This document shows, piece by piece, positions 11,285 to 23,751 of a DNA stretch of 64,000 nucleotides (the first letter of the stretch is position 1; every line of letters starts with the position of its first letter). The notes beneath the pieces are model-generated. The model did no database searches. It was given only the letters and a program-made list of their open reading frames with translations, and was not told where the DNA came from. This stretch comes from Melastoma dodecandrum (taxonomy: Eukaryota > Streptophyta > Magnoliopsida > Myrtales > Melastomataceae): assembly GCA_029817715.1 (NCBI GenBank), contig JARUPY010000607.1:5146001-5210000 (forward strand). Direction: 5' to 3'. Position numbers and translations under genes: made by a program.

Positions 11285-14200
11285 CCACAAAAGGATGAAC
11301 CAGAAGATGTTGTAACGAAGAGTGAAGAAGCTGAGATAGAGCAGGCTGCATATATGCGTCATGTGCCACGGGCTGAACCATTGGAACGCCCCATCTCTGC
11401 AGCAAAACCATCAATAGCAGAGCCACCGGAGTTAGAACTTAAACCGCTACCGGAGCACCTAAGGTATTCATTTTTAGGTTCAGCTAATACTCTTCCAGTT
11501 ATTATTTCGGCTGCATTATCTAACAAACAGGAAGAGGAACTATTGCGAGTGCTTCGAGAACACAAAACAGCTCTTGGATGGAGCATTGCAGACATTAAGG
11601 GAATTAGTCCTGCGATATGCATGCACAAGATCAGGCTTGAAGACAACAAGAAAGCATCGAACAAGCAACAGAGGAGGCTCAACCCGAATATGAAAGAGGT
11701 GGTAAGAAAAGAAATAATAAAGTGGTTGGATGCAGGAATCATATACCCCATCTCAGACAGTTCGTGGGTGAGTCCAATTCAGTGCGTTCCAAAGAAAGGT
11801 GGCATGACCGTGGTGGAAAACGAAAAGAACGAGCTCATCCCAATGCGAACAGTCACCGGTTGGAGAGTTTGCATGGATTATCGGAAACTAAATGCAGCCA
11901 CCTGCAAAGATCATTTCCCTTTACCTTTTATAGATCAAATGTTTGATCGTTTAGCTGGAAAAAGTTTTTATTGTTTTCTTGATGGATATTCAGGTTACAA
12001 TCAAATTGCAATCGCACCGGAAGACCAGGAAAAGACAACATTCACCTGCCCTTGTGGAACGTTCGCCTTCCGCCGGATGCCTTTCGGATTGTGTAACGCA
12101 CCTGCCACTTTTCAAAGGTGCATGACTGTAATTTTTTCTGATATGATCGAGCAAAGTATTGAGGTATTTATGGACGATTTCTCTGTTTTTGGAGTATCTT
12201 TCGAGAATTGCCTTGATAATTTATCTGCGGTGCTTACACGATGCGAAGAAACTAATCTTGTTCTCAATTGGGACAAATGTCACTTTATGGTGCGTGAAGG
12301 AATTGTTTTAGGCCACCGAATTTCAGAAAGCGGAATTGCAGTCGACAAAGCTAAGGTGGAAACAATTGAACGCTTACCACCACCTTCATCTGTGAAGGGA
12401 GTGCGTAGTTTTCTTGGCCATGCAGGTTTTTATAGAAGATTTATCAAGGATTTCTCCAAGATAACGAAACCACTTTGCAACCAGCTGGAGAAGGATACCG
12501 CCTTTGTATTTGATGGCAAATGCATGGAGGCATTCATAGAGCTTAAAAAGAGGTTAGTTTCTGCACCAATTATTGTTGCACCGGATTGGTCAATGCCTTT
12601 TGATCTTATGTGTGATGCAAGTGACTTTGCTGTGGGAGCTGTGCTTGGCCAGAAGAAAGATAAGGTATTCCATGCAATGTATTATTCTAGTAAAACCTTG
12701 GATAGTGCACAGGTAAATTACACAACCACGGAGAAAGAAATGTTAGCCATAGTTCATGCTTTTGATAAATTCAGATCTTATCTCATTGGATCGAAAGTTG
12801 TTGTACACACTGACCATGCAGCAATAAGATATTTAATTTCAAAAACTAACGCAAAACCGCGACTAATCCGATGGGTGTTATTGCTTCAAGAATTCGATCT
12901 TGAGATTGTGGACAGGAAAGGAGCGGACAATCAGGTGGCAGACCATTTATCAAGGCTAGAAAACGACAACAGGATGCCAGATGGAACACTTATAAATGAT
13001 GCGTTTCCCGACGAACAACTGTTTGGGGTTGATGTGGCTACACCATGGTATGCCGATTACGTGAACTACATTGTAGCTGATATTCTACCACCGGATCAGT
13101 CATACCAACAAAGGAAAAGGTTTTTACATGATGTTAGATATTATTTTTGGGAAGAACCACTTTTATTCAAAAAGTGTGCAGATCAAATCATTCAAAGATG
13201 TGTACCAGAGGAGGAAATGCAGAAGATATTAGATCAGTGCCACGCGTCGCCTTATGGCGGGCACCACGGTGGCCACAAAACCGCGGCAAAGGTTCTTCAA
13301 TCAGGTTTTTTCTGGCCTTCATTATTTAAGGATGCACATCAATTTGTTGCTCATTGTGATCGCTGTCAACGTGTTGGTAATATATCTCGCCGCGATGAAA
13401 TGCCTTTGAAAAATATTTTAGAGGTTGAAATTTTTGACGTATGGGGGATTGATTTCATGGGACCATTCGTTGAATCATTTAGAAACCGATATATTCTTGT
13501 AGCCGTGGATTACGTGTCTAAATGGGTAGAAGCTATTGCTTTGCCTACTAACGATGCTAGTGGAGTTTTGAAGTTTCTAAAGCAGATATTCACACGATTC
13601 GGGACACCACGTGCAATAATAAGTGACGGAGGTTCACACTTCTGTAATGCCAAATTCAATGCCCTCATGAAGAAATATGGCGTGAACCATAAGGTAGCAT
13701 TGGCCTATCATCCTCAGACGAGTGGCCAAGTTGAGGTATCCAACAGAGAAATCAAAAGAATCTTGGAAAAAACGGTTAGCCCAAATCGGAAGGATTGGTC
13801 GCACAAGTTGGATGATGCTTTATGGGCTTATAGGACAGCTTACAAGACACCAATTGGGACCTCACCGTACAAATTGGTTTACGGGAAAGCTTGTCACTTA
13901 CCCGTTGAGCTAGAGCACAAAGCGTTTTGGGCGATCCAGAAGCTTAATCTTGATCTTGAAATTGCAGGTAAACAACGATTACTTCAACTCGATGAACTTG
14001 AAGAATTTCGGCTGGATGCATATGAGAATTCCAGGATCTATAAAGATAAAACGAAGAAATGGCATGACCAACGCATCAAAGATCGACAGTTCAAACCAGG
14101 CCAGCTCGTTTTACTTTTTAACTCACGTTTAAAATTGTTTCCTGGCAAATTGAAATCTCGTTGGTCAGGGCCGTTCAAAATTACCCAAGTGTTTCCGTAT

Positions 14201-14326
14201 GGAGCTCTTGAATTGGAGAGGTTGAATGACCAAGGTAAGTTCAAAGTAAATGCAAGTAGAGTGAAGCACTATTTGGGAGGAAGTGTCGATCAAGGACAAT
14301 CAACATTGTTGATGAGCGAAGCATGA
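11285..14326 (+). CDS. pol: Athila pol: reverse transcriptase, RNase H, integrase
   Basis: Open from the premature stop to 14326 (first ATG 11354, 990 codons from there). [39 protein letters not shown] and the catalytic FMDDFSVFG. RNase [35 protein letters not shown] and [11 protein letters not shown]. Integrase: zinc finger H-x3-H...C-x2-C ([10 protein letters not shown], then HCDRCQRVG), the D,D,E core ([38 protein letters not shown]) and the Athila-typical [20 protein letters not shown] tail. No chromodomain is visible. This protein copies element RNA into DNA and inserts it into the genome. All catalytic residues seem present, so only the upstream breaks disable it in cis. Confidence 0.93.
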   Translation, partial: PQKDEPEDVVTKSEEAEIEQAAYMRHVPRAEPLERPISAAKPSIAEPPELELKPLPEHLRYSFLGSANTLPVIISAALSNKQEEELLRVLREHKTALGWSIADIKGISPAICMHKIRLEDNKKASNKQQRRLNPNMKEVVRKEIIKWLDAGIIYPISDSSWVSPIQCVPKKGGMTVVENEKNELIPMRTVTGWRVCMDYRKLNAATCKDHFPLPFIDQMFDRLAGKSFYCFLDGYSGYNQIAIAPEDQEKTTFTCPCGTFAFRRMPFGLCNAPATFQRCMTVIFSDMIEQSIEVFMDDFSVFGVSFENCLDNLSAVLTRCEETNLVLNWDKCHFMVREGIVLGHRISESGIAVDKAKVETIERLPPPSSVKGVRSFLGHAGFYRRFIKDFSKITKPLCNQLEKDTAFVFDGKCMEAFIELKKRLVSAPIIVAPDWSMPFDLMCDASDFAVGAVLGQKKDKVFHAMYYSSKTLDSAQVNYTTTEKEMLAIVHAFDKFRSYLIGSKVVVHTDHAAIRYLISKTNAKPRLIRWVLLLQEFDLEIVDRKGADNQVADHLSRLENDNRMPDGTLINDAFPDEQLFGVDVATPWYADYVNYIVADILPPDQSYQQRKRFLHDVRYYFWEEPLLFKKCADQIIQRCVPEEEMQKILDQCHASPYGGHHGGHKTAAKVLQSGFFWPSLFKDAHQFVAHCDRCQRVGNISRRDEMPLKNILEVEIFDVWGIDFMGPFVESFRNRYILVAVDYVSKWVEAIALPTNDASGVLKFLKQIFTRFGTPRAIISDGGSHFCNAKFNALMKKYGVNHKVALAYHPQTSGQVEVSNREIKRILEKTVSPNRKDWSHKLDDALWAYRTAYKTPIGTSPYKLVYGKACHLPVELEHKAFWAIQKLNLDLEIAGKQRLLQLDELEEFRLDAYENSRIYKDKTKKWHDQRIKDRQFKPGQLVLLFNSRLKLFPGKLKSRWSGPFKITQVFPYGALELERLNDQGKFKVNASRVKHYLGGSVDQGQSTLLMSEA

Positions 14327-14529
14327 TTACTTGAGAACGTCAAGCCGAGGACATAAAATCAAGCACTTCTTGGGAGGCAACCCAAGTTCTTTCTTATTTT
14401 TTTCGTTTTTCGTAGGTCTAATTACTTTCATTTTGATTGCTATTTCAATTTAATGTCTTCTATTGTCATATTTAGTGGTGAAAAGCAGAAAAGTCGGCTA
14501 GCTGCATCGCAAACGGATGGGAAGCCATA

Positions 14530-14760
14530 GAAACTTTGTGCTGCTGCACGGAAATTTCATGCAGCTGCACTGACGGGAGCACAGAACCACAGAAACTTTG
14601 TGCAGTGGCATCAAAATTTCGTGCAGCTGCACCGCTGAGACAACATAACCACAGAAACTTCGTGCAGCTGCACGAAAATCTTGCGCAGCTGCACCATGAC
14701 GACCTCAAATCCACAGAAACTTCGTGCAGCTGCATCGGATACCTTGTGCAGCTGCACCCA
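14530..14760 (+). repeat. GTGCAGCTGCAC palindrome repeat patch
   Basis: At least seven copies of a GTGCAGCTGCAC-like dodecamer (its own reverse complement) or close variants at about 14539, 14563, 14620, 14661, 14684, 14723 and 14745. Several are preceded by CCACAGAAACTTCG. Spacing alternates between roughly 20 and 40-60 bp. Each unit could form a cruciform or RNA hairpin. Confidence 0.8.
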
Positions 14761-15010
14761 AAAAAAATTATTTAAAATTAAAAAAAAAATCCCGGTCAAT
14801 TATTCCTTCTTACCATAATCCATTTATTTCTCTTTTCCAGGGAAGAGCTCACGTACCGAAAATCACGAAGCAACCAACTCCACCCTCGATGTTTGATGAG
14901 GACGATGAGGATAGCGACTCAGATGCTATAGCGGAGTGAGTACACATACCCTCTCTCTCTTTTGAGTATATCTCACTTATTCACTTTCGCACCGAGGACG
15001 TTGCTTTGTT

Positions 15011-15024
15011 TAGGCTTGGGGGTG
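15011..15024 (+). promoter_or_regulatory. second (internal) polypurine tract of Athila
   Basis: TAGGCTTGGGGGTG differs by one base from the LTR-proximal tract TAGGTTTGGGGGTG at 15941-15954. Confidence 0.6.
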
Positions 15025-15940
15025 TCGTGTGACATTGAGTAGTGTTAAATTTTGGAAGTGATATTTACTAGGGTGAGTCATGTTTAGGTACTCCTCAACG
15101 TAGCCTTAGAAACTTGAACAGGGAATGTCTTTATTCAATGATGCGCTTAAGGGTTACATTCGTAAGTGCGAAAAGATGAAATTCTTTGCTTAGTGTGCCA
15201 AATTTTTCGAACTTGAAAAAAAAAAAGAGAGATCTCCCAGTAGGAAGCGTGCTTAGCAGGGGTAGGCTACATCTCCTTAGAATGCATGGTGACTAGTGAC
15301 GAGTGGAGTAGCCTGAATTATCTCTTGAAACGAAGTCTTTGGTCATTGTGATAAAAAAAAAAAGACAATAAGGTTGCCAAGGCTCTGAGTACCAATGTTT
15401 AGGTAGAAATGAAAAAAAAAATAATAGAGAAAATATATTGCCTGAATATGTGCTTGTGGTGTGAGTCTTCCGTGCTAGCTTGAGTGATTGATCCGAGGGG
15501 TGCCTTATCACCTAATGCCTTGGTTCAACTGAACTGGGAGTCATTAATTGAGAGCTCGCTACATGAGCTTTTGCCGGAATTAGATGATACATTTAGAGTC
15601 GCGCAACCGTAAAAAAAGAAAAAGAAAGAGTAATAAAAAAAAAAAAAGAAAACCTTTGATAAGTGGAGAGGGATGTTTGTGGGGATCTTCGCAAGTTCCT
15701 GGTTGACATGAGCTATTGGGAGTGTATGCTTGTTAATGTTGAGTGTGCAACCTGCTGGGATGAAGATATTGTGTTTTAAAGTTTTTAATTGAGCATGCTA
15801 GGTACTGAATGGAATCGATACGCATGAGAATAATGCGACCATGTCTGAGAATGTTACGAGAGTTGGTTCTACGTTTGAGTGACTTGGGTTTGCTGAGGAG
15901 AGTCGTTTAGTTTTTACCATTGCTCGGGACTAGCAAAATT

Positions 15941-15954
15941 TAGGTTTGGGGGTG
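15941..15954 (+). promoter_or_regulatory. polypurine tract next to the Athila 3' LTR
   Basis: TAGGTTTGGGGGTG directly precedes the LTR start TGATAAC at 15955 and would be the plus-strand primer. Confidence 0.8.
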
Positions 15955-17107
15955 TGATAACTCTATGAAAGTAGAGTTATTTATGTCAATTTCATACCTA
16001 TGATTTGTTAGATTTGTAAAATATTGCGCTTATTTTATATTATTTCTTGTTATTTTATATTATTCTCGAGAATTGGGATACTGTCGAATTTTGGGTTTAT
16101 TTTTAGATAAAAACGGAAACAAGAAGATTTCGGCATATCTACAAAGATTCTAGACAAAGGAAAAGAGTTGAAGGACACGTGGGAGGAGGACTAATTGAAG
16201 AGAAAAAAATATTTTATCCAGATTTTTAGAGATTCTCTAGGTTTTATTTCTTTAGAACTATAATAAGACTTTGTTCCTTAGACTAGAAGAGAAGGACTCG
16301 ACAGAGAGAAGGATTCGACCAGAGGATTCGACCAGAGGGAGAAGAAGGGAGTTAGCTTATTGTTTTAGGATGCTTTTCGTTTATTTGAATTGTGTCTCGA
16401 AAACAATGTCCGGCTAAACTTTCTTTGCTAGGATTATGTTGAACCGAATTGCGTAGTTGAATTTCCCGAACTCGTTTTAGAACAAATTTGTGCTTTGGAT
16501 GTTTATTTATTTCGTTTGATCTTAATGCATGCAATTTGTCTGATCACCAGATTGTATTGATTTGTTATCCTAACTTAAACTCGGGAGAGGAATTTTAGGA
16601 GAGAACGGAGCCTTGGTTAATATCGCGGGAGCGAATTGGCTAGTAAGTAGTATCGGGAGATATACTTCTAGGTAACCGATAAAGGATTGAATCTTAATGT
16701 GTTCCGGCCTTCGTAATTCACTATAGGGATATAGGTTTACGGTAGTTTAGAATAATCCTTTGTAAACTCGGGAGAGGCACTTAGGGACATAAGAATCCGG
16801 TTAGTAAACAGAATTAGTATAAATTTGGGATAAACGAGTGAAGGGGTTTAACGAAACAATGAGGGGATACTTGATCCTAGGCTTTTCCGTCTATTGAATT
16901 CAGATTCTTTGCTTTTCGATATTTATTTCTTACTAGTTTAATTTTCAGATTTAAAAACTCATTTTTTCTATTTGCTTGGCTACATAAAAATTGCAATTGT
17001 GTATGCTAAAGGATTTTAATTGCTATCCTCGTGGGAACGATATCTCTACTCATTACTATATTACTTGTTGCGATCCGTATATCTGCGGTATGCGAATTCT
17101 GCGATCA
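15955..17107 (+). repeat. 3' LTR of the Athila element
   Basis: 1153 bp, TGATAAC...GCGATCA. About 98% identical to the 5' LTR by hand comparison, followed by the target duplication AAACA at 17108-17112. Confidence 0.95.
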
Positions 17108-17112
17108 AAACA

Positions 17113-18287
17113 CTAACCGGCAGTTGGCGAGCCCTTTATGAAAGAGATGTCATGTCAAACTATCCTACTCATGAAATGGAGGTGTTCGTTCTTTTGTATC
17201 CTTGGAAGAAAGCAAATCCCTTGGAGAGTCACGGGAAGTCTCAAAGAATGATCGCGTTGGATGATTTGTTTTACTCATGCAAGGGGCTTTGAAGCTTTAC
17301 CCTTATGCGTGAGTAAGAGGAAACCATGGGACGAGTGACTGATGGGTAGAATTTGATGGGCATTTTATAACCGAGGCGGGGAATTTATAGCATTAACAGA
17401 TTAAGATATCTCAACAACTGTTCTTGGTACGACAGACAATCGTATGCCTTAAACATGAGATATATAGAATAAATAAACAATTCTTCATAATAGCCAATAA
17501 AAACATGAGAAAGGAACTTTCCTTTTAACTATTTTCTGTGTAAATTTCCTTATACATTTACCCTATATGGTTTACATTTCCTTATATATTCACAATACAC
17601 TATTGTTCCGTTATATATTCACAAATGACATAACTATAACTATGATCTACTGAATTGATGTTGTTGTTAACTCTTGTTTTTAAAATTTTATTTTATTTAT
17701 AATTTATAGAAAAGATGCTAAAATTATTTTTTTATAAGTATATTTAGGGGTATTAATGATCATTTACTTAAAACTAATATTTTACCCAAAATAATATAAA
17801 CTATTCAAAAACACCAAGTGGAAGTCGCCATCGTCATCTCATCCTTAAAATTATGTTTAAATTAGTTAAGTCAAAGATGAGAAATATTAGGGCCATTTCG
17901 TTGGAATAAAATCTTTAGCAAGTAAATTATCTTAATTTTATGAATGAGTTAAATTTTATTGACGTTATCACCGGATAATTTTGAACAAAATCCGCTAAAG
18001 TCATGGCTTAACCCCATTGACATTCAAGACAAAGATTTTGGCGGTATAGTCGGCTAAGATAAGACCACTCAGCCACTTAGACTATGACACCACCAAACTG
18101 ATTCCCCTAGCCCGTGTCACCCAAGCCCGCCCTACTACGGTTAGCCGTCCCTTGCCCTCATGTCGGACCGGCAGCCTCGTCCGCCGATCGATTAGTATAA
18201 TGGCAGTTTTGGACCGAAGGTGAGTTCAAAGTTTATACCAGTGGGAGAATTCTGAAATGATAAATGGCATTTTGTTTTGTGATTCTC
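17113..18287. other. spacer; possible gypsy RNase H remnant at its left end
   Basis: At 17113-17292 (+) a short frame reads LTGSWRALYERDVMSNYPTH and then EMEVF. The NYPTHxxE wording recalls the RNase H of Ty3/gypsy elements (NYPTHDLEL), so the Athila element may have landed in an older gypsy remnant. This is weak. From 17300 to about 18000 the DNA is AT-rich without genes. 18000-18287 is richer in GC and probably holds the 3' UTR and downstream region of the IQD gene. Confidence 0.35.
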
Positions 18288-19823
18288 CTAATAGTACAGG
18301 CCGCAGTTGTCGGGATCGTTTGCCTTGAGCATACGGACGGGAAGGCCAAGCGGCTTCGAGAAGTAATCTGAGGAGTTGTTGGTGCGACTGGTGGTAAATG
18401 AGTCCGCCACATCGCCGAGACCGGAGGTTAGTCTGACAAACTGGGACTCGTCCATAGATGGCCTTAGGACCCTTCGCGAGAGATTGCTAGCAGGTTTCTG
18501 CTTCGCCTTTGTCGACTCTGTCAGGTTCATATAACTCGGACGGATGTGTGATATGTCGTCTGAAGGAACAGATATGTTGTTGCCCAGGATTGGTGTCCCA
18601 GAAGTGCAGAAGGAGGAATAGGCCGAGCTCTCATCGTGGAAGTAGTAGTCCGAACTTGGGCTGGAGGACGAGCGAGTGCAACGGCCCGAGAATGGGGGCT
18701 TTGCGGAGACTCTTGTCGACACATTCGTCTTTCGGACTCTAGTTGAGGATGGGCCCGACGACAAGGGAGAGTTAAGCTGTGGCTTCGAGTGGATGACAGC
18801 CGTGTTTTTGGAATGTTGTTCTATCAACCGTGACTCCCATGGCTTCGCGGCCATCCACCGCTCCAGCCAACTCCAATTGATCTTATCGAACTCCTGGCTT
18901 CTCAAAGAAGGCGGGACCGCAAAAAAGGGCCTTAAATTCGCGTCGATGCCTTGTTTCCACTGCATATGCGATCAAATTTCAGAATTCATCATCAGGATAG
19001 ACACCTTATTCATTGTAAAAAGCAGGGATGCGCTCACCTTTTGAGCAAGCGCGTAGGCAATCACCCGTTCCCTCTTGAAAGCCCCTTCCTGCCGCATCTG
19101 CATGTTCGTCTTCACATCCATGAGGGTTCCTTTGCTATCACACCAACCTTCCTCGGCCTGTTTTAAGAGGTCGGCCTTAGTACGATGCTCAGTGAGCATC
19201 CTCTGGACCGCCTGTCCTTCAACAGACATCCTAACTTGACGAGCCCGAACCCGTGCCTGGACACGAACAAGCGCCTGCATGCAGCGAAGAGTCACTGCTG
19301 CCTGATTCCTCACCTTCCTTCCTCGAACCAGTGCTTGAACCCTCACAATCCCCTTCAACGCCTTCAAAGCCCTCCTCGCCTACACAGAACTCATCGCATC
19401 ACAGGACTAAACACACATAAACCAGCGTCAACACAGTGTCCTTACCAGGAATCCACGGAATGCGGTCTGAATCCGGATAGCGGCCCATTCCTGCTTAACG
19501 GCCCTGAAGTTCTTAGGCGGGGCACGGATGACAGTAGCCACTTCAGCCGAGTATGCATCCGGAGCAGGCGACCCAGAACCGTTGCTCCCTCGGGAGCCAG
19601 CCCAGGGCGACACATCCCCAGAAGAGCTCCTCCACAGCTTCCACTTCCTAACCTTCCCGCCACTGCTAGACCTCTCCTGAATCAAACAAAAGATGATATA
19701 TTTCAGACAACCTCGTCAGGCAGAACTACGTGCACTGTCGAAAGAAGGTAAACCCACAGGACAATCTTTCTCGGGCTTATTTTGGCCGGTGAGAGCTCTA
19801 ATCCATTTCACAGAAGCACCCAT
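18288..19823 (-). CDS. IQD: IQ67-domain (IQD) calmodulin-binding protein, four exons, 436 aa
   Basis: Exons on the minus strand: 19823-19758, 19676-19446, 19379-19038 and 18959-18288. All three introns (81, 66 and 78 bp) begin GT and end AG, and all junctions are in phase 0, so the frame is intact. The start gives MGASVKWIRALTGQNKPEK, the usual IQD N-terminus, then WKLWRSSSGD. The IQ67 domain (about residues 85-151) has the IQ motifs IQTAFRGFLARRA, VQALVRGRKVRNQ and VQARVRARQ, with the family's conserved intron between FRGFL and ARRAL. A WSWLERWMAAKPWESRL block and a DUF4005-like tail (YMNLTESTKAKQ) follow. IQD proteins are plant scaffolds that bind calmodulin and associate with microtubules, plasma membrane or nucleus. 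The exact paralogue is not assigned. Confidence 0.93.
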
Positions 19824-22470
19824 GGAGACTTCAAAACTTCAGATGATCAAAACCCAATTCTCAAACCGATGGAATTCGCCCAAAGTTCAAAACTTTATAG
19901 GGGAGCAAGGCATTGGTCAAAAGAGAGCAGAGGGTGTAAGAAGAGACAGATAGAGAGAAGAGAGATACGGACAGGAAAGTAGTGATCTTTGGGGAGAGGG
20001 GTAGAAAGCATGCTGGCTTTGATTAGTTTTAAAAAACAAAAGAAAAGGAAAGAAGGTGCAGTTGGGCATTTAAAATCACAGATGGGGGTAAGAAACAATA
20101 CCTGACCATATAGACCCAACCAGAAGAGCCCCGGTTAGCAGTTGCCAATTGCCACCTCCCTCCCTCTAGACACAGAACAAAGAAGCAAACAAAGCATCCA
20201 ATGTGGTATTTCACAAAGATCACTAATTATGTTATTAACGGGGACAAATCTCGAACTGGGTTCAACCCTGCGCACGTAAAACCTCGATATAAACGTAAAA
20301 ATGTCTCGCCTATCCTTGAACAAGGGCCTAAAACAAAAAAAATATCAGCTCAGTTCGATTTAAAGGATTTGCTAAATTATATAATATAAACAAAGCATCA
20401 CTGTTAGATCAACTAATAAGATTTCTACCCGGATATACACTGGGCATTCAGATCAAAATGGTTACATCTCGTGGACATAGTCTAACGAATATCGGGGTTG
20501 GGGGTTGGGTAGTGTGAAGGGAAGCGTGCGGCACTTGACCAAAGTGCCCCAAAATCCAAGGGGAGATGGGGATTGAGCTCCCGTTTGGGGAATTGGTGAC
20601 TTTGGGGGAGGTCCGACCGACTGTCTTTGTTTATCTTAGGTGTTTGTTTCTGTGCCTTGGGTTTTGAAATTCAAAATAAACTTGAGGGGGAGGAGGAAAG
20701 ATTTGGGGGGGGGGGGTTTGGGTTAGAGTTCAAATAGGACAAGTCATGGTTTGGTTTTAGGGGACATGGTTGGTAAATGATGATGTATATTTTCATTTTC
20801 ATCCATTCAAACGCCAGAAACAAAAACTTTCAGTGACCAACATCATCATCATGTACATTAACAGGTTTGTAAAGTGAAACCCAGATTTAAAACTTCAAAA
20901 TCCCTAAAATGGCTTCTCGAATTTTTAGTTAACTAATATTTTATTCATGAATATCTAATTTAATTAAGTAACGTGCTATGATAACTAAACAATTACCTTC
21001 TTATACTTTACTTAAAATTTCAAAACATATTGATTATAATATAGGAAGAAAACAAGAAAGTAGGAAATCCATAAAGGGTTGAAATCGAAAAGTGAGTGAT
21101 ATTTTCCGTGGAAGGGCACATTTCTCTTACTTTTCTTTTTATTTTTTATTCTTTTAGGGAGTGGGGGTGGGGGTGGTCTTTTGTTTAAGCCAAGAAAAGG
21201 AATTGATTTGTTATTTTATTTGCTTTTATTGGGCAATGGGGAGGGAACCAAAAGGATACTTGCCTTGTCTTTTCTTTGTCTGTGATCCAAGTTTTGGGTA
21301 TTTCAAATTTGTGTTGGCTGTTCCGCTTTTGCCAATACCAAGTCAATTGTATCCAACATGGATTTTTGGGCGTCTACTTGTTACTTACATGAAGAAATAT
21401 ATCATTGTATCGTATTAGAAGGTTCGAAACACATTTTTAATAATGTAATAATTTATAATTAATTACTTGTTTTTGTTAGGGGGTGATCGAATTTGAATAG
21501 TTTGATGATATGCATCAAAACAAATATCAAAATCTTTTTGAATAAAATGAAAAAAAAAAGAGTGCAAAATACAGATCCTATATCACATGCAGCAATCTCA
21601 AAGGGGTACGGGAATGAACACCCCACTCACGATTTGAGATCATCTCGGACACGTTCAACTACATAGGATGGAAAACTCAAGACTCGAGGAACAATTGTCA
21701 GGGGACCATATGATACAACTACAAAGGAGAACCCCACTTGTAAGAACAACTATATCCACCCTCGAAAAGAGTAAAAGAAAAGCAGCAGGTGGTTGTCTTT
21801 GCATTGAGAGGGAGCCATCTCTTATCTGACATCAGTTGTTGAGAGAATTCAATCTTGTAGCTCTCTTTGAGGTGGTGGGGACCAATGGATTTTTTCGCAG
21901 AGGGTTGGGGTGGGTTAGTGCCAACTACATGTGCGTATCATCTCTTCTGGTCTGGATCATCAGCAAACTCAGTGAACCCCCCTCTTTATTACAACCTCCC
22001 TTTCACTCATCGTCAACATCATCGCTCCACAGACACACCCAGATTGAAATGGATGTCTCAAGTTTCTTAGAGGGTCCATGTTCCCTTTCCCACCCAATTC
22101 TCAATGCATTTGCTACTCCTAAAATTGAATAGGGAGGCCACATATGACCTGCAGTGTATGCTGGCCAGGGATTTTGGAGCTCTGGTCCCGAAAGGCATCC
22201 TTGCCCCCTTTTTACACAGTAAAGTCATTTTGGGCAGACGGCAGATGCAATCGAAGGAGCACCCGGTCGAAGCTCAAGCCCGTCGAAGCAGGGCATGTCG
22301 AAGCAGGACACGTCGAAATACGGACAAGGTGAATTCAATCGAGACTCTGTTTAAGGAAGTGACTATTGAAGGAAGAATCTCGGTTAAAGTTCAAGACTTA
22401 GCCAATTTTCTGCCGGAACTCATCAAGACTTGGTCGAAGTAGATAATGTGTAGATAGTCCCAATAAAGCA
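19824..22470. other. IQD upstream region and spacer
   Basis: The first few hundred bases contain the IQD promoter and 5' UTR, but I cannot point to a TATA box. Beyond about 20200 I see low-complexity DNA: a G10 tract at 20706-20717, GT-rich 21150-21200, and an AT-rich block. At 22250-22325 (+) there is a short repeat based on GTCGAAGCA (about five imperfect copies) inside an ORF of 112 codons (22104-22442) that I do not recognise. Confidence 0.4.
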
Positions 22471-22792
22471 TGTGCAAAATGTGTCTAGCAGTTATGCTAG
22501 CAGTTACGTTAGCGGTTTTATTAGCGGTTATTAATCGGATATGATTAAATGTTAATATAAATATGCGGTTTGTCTTCTATAATAAACACATGACAATCAT
22601 TCAAAGACCCCAAAGGGCTGGTTGGTTGTCCTCCTGTAATTTGTTTTCCAGAAATGAAAGTAAGTATTTGTGTTCATGTGCTTTTGTTCTTGTTCTTTAC
22701 ATTACTGTCTGTTTAAAGTCTTGGCGACCCACATTTCTTTAACTCTGTGTTAGTTTCCGTTATATCGCAACGTGTTGTTCTATCTACAAACA
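22471..22792 (+). repeat. left LTR of the decayed gypsy-like element
   Basis: Matches 27811-28105 along its length, with a 12 bp internal duplication (TTATGCTAGCAG) that the right copy lacks. AATATAAATATG near 22555 is the likely TATA box. The copies differ far more than the Athila LTRs, so the element is old. Confidence 0.75.
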
Positions 22793-23751
22793 AGTTTTTG
22801 GCGACCACATTGGTAATCGGAAACTAGTTTCGTGTGAAAACGCGAAATGCCAAGGACTTGCAGTATAACGAGAATGGCTGCCAATCGTAGTGATTCTGAA
22901 ACAAATATGGACATCGATTGCCACAAACTGATAAGGAAAAGAAGAAGAGTTCTTGCAAGTGGCATGGATCCTTTACACATGCAACACATGCAACTCATTC
23001 AGGACTTGATTGAGTCTAAAATCCTCTATTTTAAGGAGTCAGATGAACTACTTCCGCCGACAATAAACCTTTCATTGATTATGTGGTGCATACTTTTGAA
23101 GTACATGTAATTGATATTGTCGATTCTACCTTGTAGTGATCGCGCATTTCCAGTGAAACTTATGTGGCCAATAATCTGTTCAAACGACTCCTGAAGAATG
23201 GAATTGTTTCGTGCCCTGTTCAAGCTTCAAAGCTTAGGAGTGAGATTTGTTGGTAGCATATGGATAACACCCATCCCACTGATAGGTGTTGCACTTTTAA
23301 GAAGTTTCTCCAGTCTCACCAAGCTGAAGCATAGTTCGATCTTACTCTGGTGGAGAAAGCCGCTTTGGGGATCAATCACCGCGGACCTCCAAGGTTATTT
23401 ATAGGCTCTTCTCTTCTGGACCCATCACTAAGAAGTTTGACAAAGGAAGGATGGTCTAGGGAATGTAGGAATTTGTCAAGCCTCAAAAGTTGGCAACTCG
23501 CGTTATCGCTAACAGCGTTATGATCACTCCTGCCACTAGTGATTCTACTTCAACTGAGAAGAGCAGCGATATTTCTAAGATATTCGAGGGTCAGGCTAGC
23601 CATGCTGCCAAGTTTACTTCTCGAGACATTAAGGATAGGCTGAGACCCGCTCCTCGGCTCGATGCTCAAGTGCTCAAAGATTGCCCACCTACTGCTTGTC
23701 GCGGGTGGATCCCGTTTCCGCTTCCATCTAAAATGGATATCATCCATTGAC
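22793..23751 (+). pseudogene. leader and gag-like debris of the decayed gypsy-like element
   Basis: After AGTTTTTGGCGACC, a frame at 22847-23110 starts MPRTCSITRMAANRSDSETN and contains a basic stretch (LIRKRRRVL). Around 23490-23750 another frame has TSRDIKDRLRPAPRL. Position and composition suit a gag N-terminus of a Tat-like element, but no conserved gag block is present, so the call rests on context. Confidence 0.35.

Larger units (their letters stand above)
14327..15954 (+). other. Athila 3' noncoding region, no envelope-like ORF
   Basis: 1.6 kb between pol and the 3' LTR, the position where some Athila elements carry an env-like gene. Here no frame longer than about 90 codons is convincing. 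It holds a palindromic repeat patch (14530-14760), several oligo-A runs embedded in purine-rich DNA (15215, 15350, 15410, 15630), and two nearly identical polypurine tracts (15011 and 15941). Confidence 0.75.
7745..17107 (+). mobile_element. complete Athila-type Ty3/gypsy retrotransposon, 9.36 kb
   Basis: Two LTRs (7745-8896 and 15955-17107) start TGATAACTCTATG and end GCGATCA. They are flanked by the 5 bp target duplication AAACA (7740-7744 and 17108-17112). A primer binding site follows the 5' LTR and the tract TAGGTTTGGGGGTG precedes the 3' LTR. Inside are gag, protease, RT-RNase H and integrase, then 1.6 kb of noncoding DNA. The Asp-type primer site and the RT wording ([18 protein letters not shown]) point to the Athila lineage. 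Hand comparison of the LTRs gives about 23 substitutions and one indel in 1152 bp, roughly 2%, so the insertion is fairly young. One frame change in gag and one in-frame stop before RT make it non-autonomous. Confidence 0.95.

Noticed and set aside
14530..14760. CRISPR-like repeat spacing
   Set aside because: Plant nuclear transposon context, uneven spacing and similar spacers; it is a minisatellite.
14472..14799. Frames on both strands with HEVS/CAAA-like repeats
   Set aside because: They are translations of the palindromic GTGCAGCTGCAC repeats; a palindrome naturally opens frames on both strands.
18972..19367. A separate 131-codon IQ protein starting at the internal ATG
   Set aside because: The frame is the third exon of the IQD gene with intron 3 read through; the splice sites join it in frame to its neighbours.
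20258..20275. GGTTCAACCC as a tRNA B box (tRNA or SINE)
   Set aside because: No matching A box at the right distance and no cloverleaf; it is just a short palindromic word.
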